64,000 nucleotides of DNA from Parapristionchus giblindavisi (taxonomy: Eukaryota; Nematoda; Chromadorea; Rhabditida; Diplogasteridae). The translations under genes were made by a program, and so were the position numbers. Location of the stretch: assembly GCA_943737045.1 (NCBI GenBank), contig CALSFV010000046.1, positions 1-64,000 of the forward strand, in the 5' to 3' direction. Every line of letters begins with the position of its first letter. The stretch's first letter is position 1. The notes beneath the pieces are model-generated. The model had not been told where the DNA came from. It did no database searches and saw nothing but the letters and a program-made list of their open reading frames with translations. Shown here piece by piece: positions 25,885 through 37,811 of this stretch.

Positions 25885-28800
25885 AATGTTTATCATATAA
25901 GAGTAAAAGCTACTTTTGTACTTCGGCCATTGTGTCGACCGAAAATAATACGGTTCGACATGAGCTGAAGTGTGTACGATTCAGAATTTTTTCTCTTTCA
26001 CATGGTATATGACACGATTAGTATCGTTGACAATTTGACTTGTCATGAATTGTTTTGTAGCGAAAATGCAAAGAGTACTGGAAGATAATTTAGCATTTTG
26101 GCCTATGTGACCGCTGTTCAGGAATGGAAAAGTGTATCGTATTCAGATTTTTTTGCTCTTTCGTTGGGTATACGACAAGATAGGTTTCATTGCCATTTTT
26201 ACATTTCACAAGTAATTTTTATCATATAAGAGTAAAAGCTACTTTTGTACTTCGGCCATTGTGTCGAGCGTAAAATAATACGGTTCGACATGAGCTGAAG
26301 AGTGTACGATTCAGAATTTTTTTCTCTTTCACATGGTATATGACACGATTAGTTTCGTTGACAATTTGACTTGTCATGAATTGTTTTGTAGCGAAAATGC
26401 AATGAGTACTGGAAGATAATTTAGCATTTTGGCCTATGTGACCGCTGTTCAGGAATGGAAAAGTGTATCGTATTCAGATTTTTTTGCTCTTTCGTTGGGT
26501 ATACGACAAGATAGGTTTCATTGCCATTTTCACATTTCACAAGTAATTTTTATCATATAAGAATAAAAGCTACTTTTGTACTTCGGCCATTGTGTCGACC
26601 GTAAAATAATACGGTTCGACATGAGCTGAAGAGTGTACGATTCAGATTTTTTTTCTCTTTCACATGGTATATGACACGATTAGTTTCGTTGACAATTTGA
26701 CTTGTCATGAATTGTTTTGTAGCGAAAATGCAAAGAGTACTGGAAGATAATTTAGCATTTTGGCCTATGTGACCTCTTTTCAGGAATGGAAAAGTGTATC
26801 GTATTCAGATTTTTTTGCTCTTTCACATGGTATACGACAAGATAGGTTTCATTGCCATTTTCACATTTCACAAGTAATTTTTATCATATAAGAGTAAAAG
26901 CTACTTTTGTACTTCGGCCATTGTCGCGACTGTAAAATAATATGGTTCGACATGAGCTGAAGTGTGTACGATTCAGAATTTTTTTCTCTTTCACATGGTA
27001 TATGACACGATTAGTATCGTTGACAATTTGACTTGTCATGAATTGTTTTGTAGCGAAAATGCAAAGAGTACTGGAAGATAATTTAGCATTTTGGCCTATG
27101 TGACCGCTGTTCAGGAATGGAAAAGTGTATCGTATTCAGATTTTTTGCTCTTTCACATGGTATACGACACGATAGGTATCGTTGCCATTTTCACATTTCA
27201 CAAGTAATGTTTATCATATAAGAGTAAAAGCTACTTTTGTACTTCGGCCATTGTGTCGACCGAAAATAATACGGTTCGACATGAGCTGAAGTGTGTACGA
27301 TTCAGAATTTTTTCTCTTTCACATGGTATATGACACGATTAGTATCGTTGACAATTTGACTTGTCATGAATTGTTTTGTAGCGAAAATGCAAAGAGTACT
27401 GGAAGATAATTTAGCATTTTGGCCTATGTGACCGCTGTTCAGGAATGGAAAAGTGTATCGTATTCAGATTTTTTTGCTCTTTCGTTGGGTATACGACAAG
27501 ATAGGTTTCATTGCCATTTTCACATTTCACAAGTAATTTTTATCATATAAGAATAAAAGCTACTTTTGTACTTCGGCCATTGTGTCGACCGTAAAATAAT
27601 ACGGTTCGACATGAGCTGAAGAGTGTACGATTCAGATTTTTTTTCTCTTTCACATGGTATATGACACGATTAGTTTCGTTGACAATTTGACTTGTCATGA
27701 ATTGTTTTGTAGCGAAAATGCAAAGAGTACTGGAAGATAATTTAGCATTTTGGCCTATGTGACCTCTTTTCAGGAATGGAAAAGTGTATCGTATTCAGAT
27801 TTTTTTGCTCTTTCACATGGTATACGACAAGATAGGTTTCATTGCCATTTTCACATTTCACAAGTAATTTTTATCATATAAGAGTAAAAGCTACTTTTGT
27901 ACTTCGGCCATTGTCGCGACTGTAAAATAATATGGTTCGACATGAGCTGAAGTGTGTACGATTCAGAATTTTTTCTCTTTCACATGGTATATGACACGAT
28001 TAGTATCGTTGACAATTTGACTTGTCATGAATTGTTTTGTAGCGAAAATGCAAAGAGTACTGGAAGATAATTTAGCATTTTGGCCTATGTGACCGCTGTT
28101 CAGGAATGGAAAAGTGTATCGTATTCAGATTTTTTTGCTCTTTCGTTGGGTATACGACAAGATAGGTTTCATTGCCATTTTCACATTTCACAAGTAATTT
28201 TTATCATATAAGAGTAAAAGCTACTTTTGTACTTCGGCCATTGTGTCGACCGTAAAATAATACGGTTCGACATGAGCTGAAGAGTGTACGATTCAGAATT
28301 TTTTTCTCTTTCACATGGTATATGACACGATTAGTTTCGTTGACAATTTGACTTGTCATGAATTGTTTTGTAGCGAAAATGCAAAGAGTACTGGAAGATA
28401 ATTTAGCATTTTGGCCTATGTGACCGCTGTTCAGGAATGGAAAAGTGTATCGTATTCAGATTTTTTGCTCTTTCACATGGTATACGACACGATAGGTATC
28501 GTTGCCATTTTCACATTTCACAAGTAATGTTTATCATATAAGAGTAAAAGCTACTTTTGTACTTCGGCCATTGTGTCGACCGAAAATAATACGGTTCGAC
28601 ATGAGCTGAAGTGTGTACGATTCAGAATTTTTTCTCTTTCACATGGTATATGACACGATTAGTATCGTTGACAATTTGACTTGTCATGAATTGTTTTGTA
28701 GCGAAAATGCAAAGAGTACTGGAAGATAATTTAGCATTTTGGCCTATGTGACCGCTGTTCAGGAATGGAAAAGTGTATCGTATTCAGATTTTTTTGCTCT

Positions 28801-30450
28801 TTCGTTGGGTATACGACAAGATAGGTTTCATTGCCATTTTCACATTTCACAAGTAATTTTTATCATATAAGAATAAAAGCTACTTTTGTACTTCGGCCAT
28901 TGTGTCGACCGTAAAATAATACGGTTCGACATGAGCTGAAGAGTGTACGATTCAGATTTTTTTTCTCTTTCACATGGTATATGACACGATTAGTTTCGTT
29001 GACAATTTGACTTGTCATGAATTGTTTTGTAGCGAAAATGCAAAGAGTACTGGAAGATAATTTAGCATTTTGGCCTATGTGACCTCTTTTCAGGAATGGA
29101 AAAGTGTATCGTATTCAGATTTTTTTGCTCTTTCACATGGTATACGACAAGATAGGTTTCATTGCCATTTTCACATTTCACAAGTAATTTTTATCATATA
29201 AGAGTAAAAGCTACTTTTGTACTTCGGCCATTGTCGCGACTGTAAAATAATATGGTTCGACATGAGCTGAAGTGTGTACGATTCAGAATTTTTTCTCTTT
29301 CACATGGTATATGACACGATTAGTATCGTTGACAATTTGACTTGTCATGAATTGTTTTGTAGCGAAAATGCAAAGAGTACTGGAAGATAATTTAGCATTT
29401 TGGCCTATGTGACCGCTGTTCAGGAATGGAAAAGTGTATCGTATTCAGATTTTTTTGCTCTTTCGTTGGGTATACGACAAGATAGGTTTCATTGCCATTT
29501 TCACATTTCACAAGTAATTTTTATCATATAAGAGTAAAAGCTACTTTTGTACTTCGGCCATTGTGTCGACCGTAAAATAATACGGTTCGACATGAGCTGA
29601 AGAGTGTACGATTCAGAATTTTTTTCTCTTTCACATGGTATATGACACGATTAGTTTCGTTGACAATTTGACTTGTCATGAATTGTTTTGTAGCGAAAAT
29701 GCAAAGAGTACTGGAAGATAATTTAGCATTTTGGCCTATGTGACCGCTGTTCAGGAATGGAAAAGTGTATCGTATTCAGATTTTTTGCTCTTTCACATGG
29801 TATACGACACGATAGGTATCGTTGCCATTTTCACATTTCACAAGTAATGTTTATCATATAAGAGTAAAAGCTACTTTTGTACTTCGGCCATTGTGTCGAC
29901 CGAAAATAATACGGTTCGACATGAGCTGAAGTGTGTACGATTCAGAATTTTTTCTCTTTCACATGGTATATGACACGATTAGTATCGTTGACAATTTGAC
30001 TTGTCATGAATTGTTTTGTAGCGAAAATGCAAAGAGTACTGGAAGATAATTTAGCATTTTGGCCTATGTGACCGCTGTTCAGGAATGGAAAAGTGTATCG
30101 TATTCAGATTTTTTTGCTCTTTCGTTGGGTATACGACAAGATAGGTTTCATTGCCATTTTCACATTTCACAAGTAATTTTTATCATATAAGAGTAAAAGC
30201 TACTTTTGTACTTCGGCCATTGTGTCGACCGTAAAATAATACGGTTCGACATGAGCTGAAGAGTGTACGATTCAGAATTTTTTTCTCTTTCACATGGTAT
30301 ATGACACGATTAGTTTCGTTGACAATTTGACTTGTCATGAATTGTTTTGTAGCGAAAATGCAAAGAGTACTGGAAGATAATTTAGCATTTTGGCCTATGT
30401 GACCGCTGTTCAGGAATGGAAAAGTGTATCGTATTCAGATTTTTTTTGCT
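25885..30450 (-). repeat. 1320 bp higher-order repeat, four-monomer unit
   Basis: The tag variant AAGTAATGTTTATCATAT (common form AAGTAATTTTTATCATAT) marks one monomer per unit. Its AATG lies at 25885, 27206, 28526 and 29846, giving steps of 1321, 1320 and 1320 bp, four 330 bp monomers each. An earlier tag at 23901 (1984 bp before, six monomers) and a later one at 30837 (991 bp after, three monomers) bracket the regular run. Other variants (GTGACCTCTTTTCAGG, the TATGGTTCGACATG change, the 6, 7 or 8 T run lengths) keep fixed order inside each unit. Near-identity of units implies recent expansion. Confidence 0.9.
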
Positions 30451-31369
30451 CTTTCGTTGGGTATACGACAAGATAGGTTTCATTGCCATTTTCACATTTC
30501 ACAAGTAATTTTTATCATATAAGAGTAAAAGCTACTTTTGTACTTCGGCCATTGTGTCGACCGTAAAATAATACGGTTCGACATGAGCTGAAGAGTGTAC
30601 GATTCAGAATTTTTTTCTCTTTCACATGGTATATGACACGATTAGTTTAGTTGACAATTTGACTTGTCATGAATTGTTTTGTAGCGAAAATGCAAAGAGT
30701 ACTGGAAGATAATTTAGCATTTTGGCCTATGTGACCGCTGTTCAGGAATGGAAAAGTGTATCGTATTCAGATTTTTTGCTCTTTCACATGGTATACGACA
30801 CGATAGGTATCGTTGCCATTTTCACATTTCACAAGTAATGTTTATCATATAAGAGTAAAAGCTACTTTTGTACTTCGGCCATTGTGTCGACCGAAAATAA
30901 TACGGTTCGACATGAGCTGAAGTGTGTACGATTCAGAATTTTTTCTCTTTCACATGGTATATGACACGATTAGTATCGTTGACAATTTGACTTGTCATGA
31001 ATTGTTTTGTAGCGAAAATGCAAAGAGTACTGGAAGATAATTTAGCATTTTGGCCTATGTGACCGCTGTTCAGGAATGGAAAAGTGTATCGTATTCAGAT
31101 TTTTTTTGCTCTTTCGTTGGGTATACGACAAGATAGGTTTCATTGCCATTTTCACATTTCACAAGTAATTTTTATCATATAAGAATAAAAGCTACTTTTG
31201 TACTTCGGCCATTGTGTCGACCGTAAAATAATACGGTTCGACATGAGCTGAAGAGTGTACGATTCAGATTTTTTTTCTCTTTCACATGGTATATGACACG
31301 ATTAGTTTCGTTGACAATTTGACTTGTCATGAATTGTTTTGTAGCGAAAATGCAAAGAGTACTGGAAGA

Positions 31370-34300
31370 TAATTTAACATTTTGGCATATGTGACCGCTT
31401 TTCAGGAATGGAAAAGAGTATCGTATTCAGATTTTTTTGCTCTTTCGTTGGGTATACGATAAGATAGGTTTCATTGCCATTTTCACATTTCACAAGTAAT
31501 TTTTATCATATAAGAGTAAAAGCTACTTTTGTACTTCGGCCATTGTCGCGACTGTAAAATAATACGGTTCGACATGAGCTGAAGTGTGTACGATTCAGAA
31601 TTTTTTCTCTTTCACATGGTATATGACACGATTAGTATCGTTGACAATTTGACTTGTCATGAATTGTTTTGTAGCGAAAATGCAAAGAGTACTGGAAGAT
31701 AATTTAGCATTTTGGCCTATGTGACCGCTGTTCAGGAATGGAAAAGTGTATCGTATTCAGATTTTTTTGCTCTTTCGTTGGGTATACGACAAGATATGTT
31801 TTATTGCCATTTTCACATTTCACAAGTAATTTTTATCATATAAGAGTAAAAGCTACTTTTGTACTTCGGCCATTGTGTCGACCGAAAATAATACGGTTCG
31901 ACATGAGCTGAAGAGTGTACGATTCAGAATTTTTTTCTCTTTCACATGGTATATGACACGATTAGTATCGTTGACAATTTGACTTGTCATGAATTGTTTT
32001 GTAGCGAAAATGCAAAGAGTACTGGAAGATAATTTAGCATTTTGGCCTATGTGACCTCTTTTCAGGAATGGAAAAGTGTATCGTATTCAAATTTTTTTTG
32101 CTCTTTCACATGGTATGCGACACGATAGGTATCGTTGCCATTTTCACATTTCACAAGTAATTTTTATCATATAAGAGTAAAAGCTACTTTTGTACTTCGG
32201 CCATTTTCGCGACTGTAAAATAATACGGTTCGACATGAGCTGAAGTGTGTACGATTCAGAATTTTTTCTCTTTCACATGGTATATGACACGATTAGTACC
32301 GTTGACAATTTGACTTGTCATGAATTGTTTTGTAGCGAAAATGCAAAGAGTACTGGAAGATAATTTAGCATTTTGGCCTATGTGACCGCTGTTCAGGAAT
32401 GGAAAAGAGTATCGTATTCAGATTTTTTTTGCTCTTTCGTTGGGTATACGATAAGATAGGTTTCATTGCCATTTTCACATTTCACAAGTAATTTTTATCA
32501 TATAAGAGTAAAAGCTACTTTTGTACTTCGGCCATTGTCGCGACTGTAAAATAATACGGTTCGACATGAGCTGAAGTGTGTACGATTCAGAATTTTTTCT
32601 CTTTCACATGGTATATGACACGATTAGTATCGTTGACAATTTGACTTGTCATGAATTGTTTTGTAGCGAAAATGCAAAGAGTACTGGAAGATAATTTAGC
32701 ATTTTGGCCTATGTGACCGCTGTTCAGGAATGGAAAAGTGTATCGTATTCAGATTTTTTTGCTCTTTCGTTGGGTATACGACAAGATATGTTTTATTGCC
32801 ATTTTCACATTTCACAAGTAATTTTTATCATATAAGAGTAAAAGCTACTTTTGTACTTCGGCCATTGTGTCGACCGAAAATAATACGGTTCGACATGAGC
32901 TGAAGAGTGTACGATTCAGAATTTTTTTCTCTTTCACATGGTATATGACACGATTAGTATCGTTGACAATTTGACTTGTCATGAATTGTTTTGTAGCGAA
33001 AATGCAAAGAGTACTGGAAGATAATTTAGCATTTTGGCCTATGTGACCTCTTTTCAGGAATGGAAAAGTGTATCGTATTCAAATTTTTTTTGCTCTTTCA
33101 CATGGTATGCGACACGATAGGTATCGTTGCCATTTTCACATTTCACAAGTAATTTTTATCATATAAGAGTAAAAGCTACTTTTGTACTTCGGCCATTTTC
33201 GCGACTGTAAAATAATACGGTTCGACATGAGCTGAAGTGTGTACGATTCAGAATTTTTTCTCTTTCACATGGTATATGACACGATTAGTACCGTTGACAA
33301 TTTGACTTGTCATGAATTGTTTTGTAGCGAAAATGCAAAGAGTACTGGAAGATAATTTAGCATTTTGGCCTATGTGACCGCTGTTCAGGAATGGAAAAGA
33401 GTATCGTATTCAGATTTTTTTGCTCTTTCGTTGGGTATACGATAAGATAGGTTTCATTGCCATTTTCACATTTCACAAGTAATTTTTATCATATAAGAGT
33501 AAAAGCTACTTTTGTACTTCGGCCATTGTCGCGACTGTAAAATAATACGGTTCGACATGAGCTGAAGTGTGTACGATTCAGAATTTTTTCTCTTTCACAT
33601 GGTATATGACACGATTAGTATCGTTGACAATTTGACTTGTCATGAATTGTTTTGTAGCGAAAATGCAAAGAGTACTGGAAGATAATTTAGCATTTTGGCC
33701 TATGTGACCGCTGTTCAGGAATGGAAAAGTGTATCGTATTCAGATTTTTTTGCTCTTTCGTTGGGTATACGACAAGATAGGTTTCATTGCCATTTTCACA
33801 TTTCACAAGTAATTTTTATCATATAAGAATAAAAGCTACTTTTGTACTTCGGCCATTGTGTCGACCGTAAAATAATACGGTTCGACATGAGCTGAAGAGT
33901 GTACGATTCAGAATTTTTTCTCTTTCACATGGTATATGACACGATTAGTACCGTTGACAATTTGACTTGTCATGAATTGTTTTGTAGCGAAAATGCAAAG
34001 AGTACTGGAAGATAATTTAGCATTTTGGCCTATGTGACCTCTTTTCAGGAATGGAAAAGTGTATCGTATTCAAATTTTTTTTGCTCTTTCACATGGTATG
34101 CGACACGATAGGTATCGTTGCCATTTTCACATTTCACAAGTAATTTTTATCATATAAGAGTAAAAGCTACTTTTGTACTTCGGCCATTTTCGCGACTGTA
34201 AAATAATACGGTTCGACATGAGCTGAAGTGTGTACGATTCAGAATTTTTTCTCTTTCACATGGTATATGACACGATTAGTACCGTTGACAATTTGACTTG

Positions 34301-34400
34301 TCATGAATTGTTTTGTAGCGAAAATGCAAAGAGTACTGGAAGATAATTTAGCATTTTGGCCTATGTGACCGCTGTTCAGGAATGGAAAAGAGTATCGTAT
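31370..34400 (-). repeat. ~991 bp higher-order repeat, three-monomer unit
   Basis: The variant CACATGGTATGCGACACG recurs with its TGCG at 32116, 33108 and 34099, steps of 992 and 991 bp. Each unit also carries TCAAATTTTTTTTGCTC, CATTTTCGCGACTG and AGTACCGTTGACAA in the same order. One monomer of this run (ATTTAACATTTTGGCATATG followed by AAAAGAGTATCG, near 31375) matches the variant at the inversion centre, so central-type monomers have been copied outward. Confidence 0.85.
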
Positions 34401-35919
34401 TCAGATTTTTTTGCTCTTTCGTTGGGTATACGATAAGATAGGTTTCATTGCCATTTTCACATTTCACAAGTAATTTTTATCATATAAGAGTAAAAGCTAC
34501 TTTTGTACTTCGGCCATTGTCGCGACTGTAAAATAATACGGTTCGACATGAGCTGAAGTGTGTACGATTCAGAATTTTTTCTCTTTCACATGGTATATGA
34601 CACGATTAGTATCGTTGACAATTTGACTTGTCATGAATTGTTTTGTAGCGAAAATGCAAAGAGTACTGGAAGATAATTTAGCATTTTGGCCTATGTGACC
34701 GCTGTTCAGGAATGGAAAAGTGTATCGTATTCAGATTTTTTTGCTCTTTCGTTGGGTATACGACAAGATAGGTTTCATTGCCATTTTCACATTTCACAAG
34801 TAATTTTTATCATATAAGAATAAAAGCTACTTTTGTACTTCGGCCATTGTGTCGACCGTAAAATAATACGGTTCGACATGAGCTGAAGAGTGTACGATTC
34901 AGATTTTTTTTCTCTTTCACATGGTATATGACACGATTAGTTTCGTTGACAATTTGACTTGTCATGAATTGTTTTGTAGCGAAAATGCAAAGAGTACTGG
35001 AAGATAATTTAGCATTTTGGCCTATGTGACCGCTGTTCAGGAATGGAAAAGTGTATCGTATTCAGATTTTTTTGCTCTTTCGTTGGGTATACGACAAGAT
35101 AGGTTTCATTGCCATTTTCACATTTCACAAGTAATTTTTATCATATAAGAATAAAAGCTACTTTTGTACTTCGGCCATTGTGTCGACCGTAAAATAATAC
35201 GGTTCGACATGAGCTGAAGAGTGTACGATTCAGAATTTTTTTCTCTTTCACATGGTATATGACACGATTAGTATCGTTGACAATTTGACTTGTCATGAAT
35301 TGTTTTGTAGCGAAAATGCAAAGAGTACTGGAAGATAATTTAGCATTTTGGCCTATGTGACCGCTGTTCAGGAATGGAAAAGTGTATCGTATTCAGATTT
35401 TTTTGCTCTTTCGTTGGGTATACGACAAGATAGGTTTCATTGCCATTTTTACATTTCACAAGTAATTTTTATCATATAAGAGTAAAAGCTACTTTTGTAC
35501 TTCGGCCATTGTGTCGAGCGTAAAATAATACGGTTCGACATGAGCTGAAGAGTGTACGATTCAGAATTTTTTTCTCTTTCACATGGTATATGACACGATT
35601 AGTTTCGTTGACAATTTGACTTGTCATGAATTGTTTTGTAGCGAAAATGCAATGAGTACTGGAAGATAATTTAGCATTTTGGCCTATGTGACCGCTGTTC
35701 AGGAATGGAAAAGTGTATCGTATTCAGATTTTTTTGCTCTTTCACATGGTATACGACAAGATAGGTTTCATTGCCATTTTCACATTTCACAAGTAATTTT
35801 TATCATATAAGAGTAAAAGCTACTTTTGTACTTCGGCCATTGTCGCGACTGTAAAATAATATGGTTCGACATGAGCTGAAGTGTGTACGATTCAGAATTT
35901 TTTTCTCTTTCACATGGCA

Positions 35920-35921
35920 TA
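35920..35921. other. Left TA target-site duplication of the Tc1-like element
   Basis: The monomer reads CACATGGCATA immediately before the element and TATGACACGATTAG immediately after it (second TA at 37812-37813). Removing the element and one TA restores CACATGGCATATGACACG, which differs by one base from the usual monomer CACATGGTATATGACACG. TA duplication is the standard Tc1/mariner signature. Confidence 0.9.
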
Positions 35922-36031
35922 CAGTGGTGGCCAATATTCTAACATATTTTGGTTTTTCACCCATAACTTTCTTCGCAGTCAACCGTTTCCCTTCATTTTT
36001 TAGTATGTTTGTATAGATGATACTGTGATAT
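35922..36031 (+). repeat. Left terminal inverted repeat of the Tc1-like element
   Basis: 110 bp from CAGTGGTGGCC to GATACTGTGATAT, matching the reverse complement of 37702-37811 with only scattered differences (for example CTTTCTTCGCAGTC here against CTTTATTCTTAGTC). The outer ~50 bp are almost identical in both ends, the region where Tc1-family transposases normally bind. Confidence 0.9.
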
Positions 36032-36085
36032 TACGATTTTTTACGATTACGATTAAAACACATTTATCAAGAGTAGGACTCTGAT

Positions 36086-36330
36086 GTGCATGGGGAATGC
36101 TTTTCTTACTTTCGACAGTCCCAGAACACCGACGTTGATCTTCATATGCGCGTCTTCGATTTCACAAATCCGAGAAGATCGGCAGGCAGTTTGGAGATGA
36201 CCGAAGAAGTTCCCATGATTGGGTCTCACTGCCACGGTGACCCAATCCGGCTTGACAGGGATTCTTGATGCTCAGAGCAAAATGAACGGGCGACCGCTAA
36301 AGATGACTGACGCAAGCGAGAATGAGTGTG
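36086..36330 (+). pseudogene. Possible N-terminal remnant of Tc1-like transposase
   Basis: Weak call. On + a 60-codon frame starting at 36086 contains NPRRSAGSLEMTEEVPM (from about 36167). This resembles the helix-turn-helix stretch of Tc1-family transposases, where a basic N-P-R-R-S motif precedes the second DNA-binding helix. After a frame change, RPLKMTDASENE (about 36285-36320) resembles the segment linking the DNA-binding and catalytic domains. There is no usable start, no continuous frame, and no joined catalytic domain on this strand. The stretch 36032-36334 is absent from the right arm and is flanked by the 7 bp direct repeat GTGATAT (36025-36031 and 36328-36334). It could be the surviving original 5' half or an unrelated filler with chance resemblance. 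Confidence 0.35.
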
Positions 36331-36469
36331 ATATAGTGACCCTATTTTTATCGAGATTGGATCACATACAACGGAATAGTGGTCAATTTACGCAAAATGA
36401 CAATTTTCAGCGAATTCAGCACCTGGGCATATCGGCCATTGGGGTCACCGGGGCAACTTGGATTCAGTT

Positions 36470-37120
36470 CTACGTGTGGAATATGTGTGCTGCAATGACT
36501 GTTGGAAAGTATCAAGGTGTGGGGTTGGTCAGGTTATCGATGATGGAGGCGAGAATCGCAGCCGAAGCGCGTTAAAGCTGTTCGGACTTCTCGGCCGCGT
36601 TCTTTTCCTTTCTCTTCCTTCTATCCCTTCACAGCACGTTCCAATACCTTCCATATGTGTAGGATGATGTTCAGGAAACATGATTTACTATATCCATCCA
36701 TCTACCGGACCCTACCACGGCGTAACTAGGCGACAACATGTGGTGGACCAACGCATGAGACCTTTATCCAGCACCATAACGAAGGCGCGGCGGCGCGTGG
36801 CGTGGACCCAGGACATTATCGTCTTCTCCCAGATTTTCTCGAAGCTGTAGCAATCGTAAATGCCCTACATCCGAAACCGGGGACCCATTCCGCGGCTGGA
36901 GAAGCATCCCCAGATAAGGACACTGCCACTAACATGCTTGACCGTCGGGGGAATGGTACTTGAGGTCGAATAGAAAGCCGGTAGGACGACGAACCCACTT
37001 CGTACCGTCACTACCGAAGAAGTTGTACACGCTGTCGTCGGTCCTGGCCACCATATATCACTCCTCGCGGGTCCAGTGCAGATGGTAGCGGGCCCTTATC
37101 ACTCGTGCTTTTCGATTCTT
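36470..37120 (-). pseudogene. Degenerate Tc1-like transposase, catalytic middle and C-terminus
   Basis: Read on the minus strand from 37120 downward, this is recognisable Tc1 transposase (DDE/D integrase-fold enzyme that cuts and joins element ends at TA). Visible blocks in order: KNRKARVIRARYHLHWTREE, then a TGA where the family has Trp, then TDDSVYNFFGSDG with the first catalytic Asp position, KWVRRPTG, a frameshift, VKHVSGSVLIWGCFSSRGMG, then a stop, FVMVLDKG with the second Asp position, then after more frame changes LNIILHIWKVLERAVKG (family consensus DLNPIEHLW, here eroded) and LQRASAAILASIIDNLTNP, ending near a TAG at 36472-36470. The N-terminal DNA-binding domain is missing on this strand. 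At least two stops and two frameshifts make it non-functional. Family identity is secure from the ordered motifs; the exact boundaries are approximate. Confidence 0.85.
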
Positions 37121-37126
37121 GTTCGG

Positions 37127-37566
37127 GGATGCTTCTCCAGCCGCGGAATGGGTCCCCGGTTTCGGATGTAGGGCATTTACGATTGCTACAGCTTCGAGAA
37201 AATCTGGGAGAAGACGATAATGTCCTGGGTCCACGCCACGCGCCGCCGCGCCTTCGTTATGGTGCTGGATAAAGGTCTCATGCGTTGGTCCACCACATGT
37301 TGTCGCCTAGTTACGCCGTGGTAGGGTCCGGTAGATGGATGGATATAGTAAATCATGTTTCCTGAACATCATCCTACACATATGGAAGGTATTGGAACGT
37401 GCTGTGAAGGGATAGAAGGAAGAGAAAGGAAAAGAACGCGGCCGAGAAGTCCGACCAGCTTCAACGCGCTTCGGCTGCGATTCTCGCCTCCATCATCGAT
37501 AACCTGACCAACCCCACACCTTGATACTTTCCAACAGTCATTGCAGCACACATATTCCACACGTAG
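37127..37566 (+). pseudogene. Second inverted copy of the Tc1 transposase C-terminus
   Basis: Plus-strand duplicate of the C-terminal part of the minus-strand pseudogene. It begins at GCFSSRGMGPRFRM, runs into TAG, and later shows FVMVLDKG, LNIILHIWKVLERAVKG and LQRASAAILASIIDNLTNP before a TAG ending at 37566. It shares the same stops and frame breaks as the other copy, so inactivation came before the inverted duplication, or gene conversion has equalised them. The two arms differ at few positions (for example TTCGGACTTC against the reverse complement of GAAGTCCGACC). The first catalytic Asp region is not part of this copy. Confidence 0.85.
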
Positions 37567-37701
37567 AACTGAATCCAAGTTGCCCCGGTGACCACAATGG
37601 CCGATATGCCCCGGTGCTGAATTCGCTGAAAATTGTCATTTTGCGTAAATTGACCACTATTCCGTTGTATGTGATCCAATCTCGATAAAAATAGGGTCAC
37701 T

Positions 37702-37811
37702 ATATCACAGTATCATCTATACAAACATACTAAAAAATGAAGAGAAACGGTTGACTAAGAATAAAGTTATGGGTGAAAAACCAAAATATGTTAGAATATT
37801 GGCCAGCACTG
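37702..37811 (-). repeat. Right terminal inverted repeat of the Tc1-like element
   Basis: 110 bp, the partner of 35922-36031. It ends GGCCAGCACTG and is followed directly by the duplicated TA (37812-37813). The base after CAGTG is C here and G at the left end; the C form is the one shared with Tc1. Confidence 0.9.

Larger units (their letters stand above)
20780..35921 (-). repeat. Satellite array, reverse orientation, proximal part
   Basis: Same monomer family as 1-20618, reverse-complemented (landmark ATTGTTTTGTAGCGAAAATG). The first ~2.3 kb mirrors the left arm with private variants: TATCTTATCG, ATACTCTTTT and ATGTTAAATT of the left arm near 20505-20595 reappear reverse-complemented at 20800-20900. 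The monomer with AATATAGCATTTTGG appears twice here (near 21462 and 21793) against one counterpart at about 19600, so one 331 bp monomer was gained on this side or lost on the other. No coding potential is supported; the longest open frame here (101 codons near 24901-25206) is satellite read through. Confidence 0.96.
35922..37811. mobile_element. Defective palindromic Tc1-like transposon
   Basis: A 1890 bp insertion in the satellite with inverted ends. The left end reads CAGTGGTGGCCAATATTCTA and the right end, reverse-complemented, CAGTGCTGGCCAATATTCTA. The CAGTGCTGGCCA start followed by a TTTTGGTTTTT block resembles the published ends of Caenorhabditis elegans Tc1 (recalled, not searched). 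It is flanked by a TA duplication. Inside, about 36332-36913 and 37127-37704 are near-perfect inverted copies around a ~213 bp centre. Transposase remnants are split: a possible N-terminal piece on + (36086-36330), catalytic middle plus C-terminus on - (36470-37120), and a second C-terminus on + (37127-37566). All contain stops and frameshifts, so it cannot encode its own transposase; with two similar ends it might once have been mobilised in trans. GC content is visibly higher than in the array. Confidence 0.93.

Noticed and set aside
36219..36575. 118-codon + frame and overlapping + and - frames inside the Tc1-like element
   Set aside because: The part beyond about 36334 is antisense to the transposase C-terminus and its 3' flank, and the same frame is mirrored in the other arm by the palindrome. 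Only the short stretch before 36330 was kept as a possible remnant.
36816..36998. 60-codon minus frame with SSGDASPAAEW-like sequence
   Set aside because: It is the wrong frame of the transposase segment VLIWGCFSSRGMG; a shadow.
35922..37811. Retrovirus or LTR element as the source of the insertion
   Set aside because: The ends are inverted, not direct, the duplication is TA, and the visible motifs are Tc1 transposase; no reverse transcriptase or protease motif is present.
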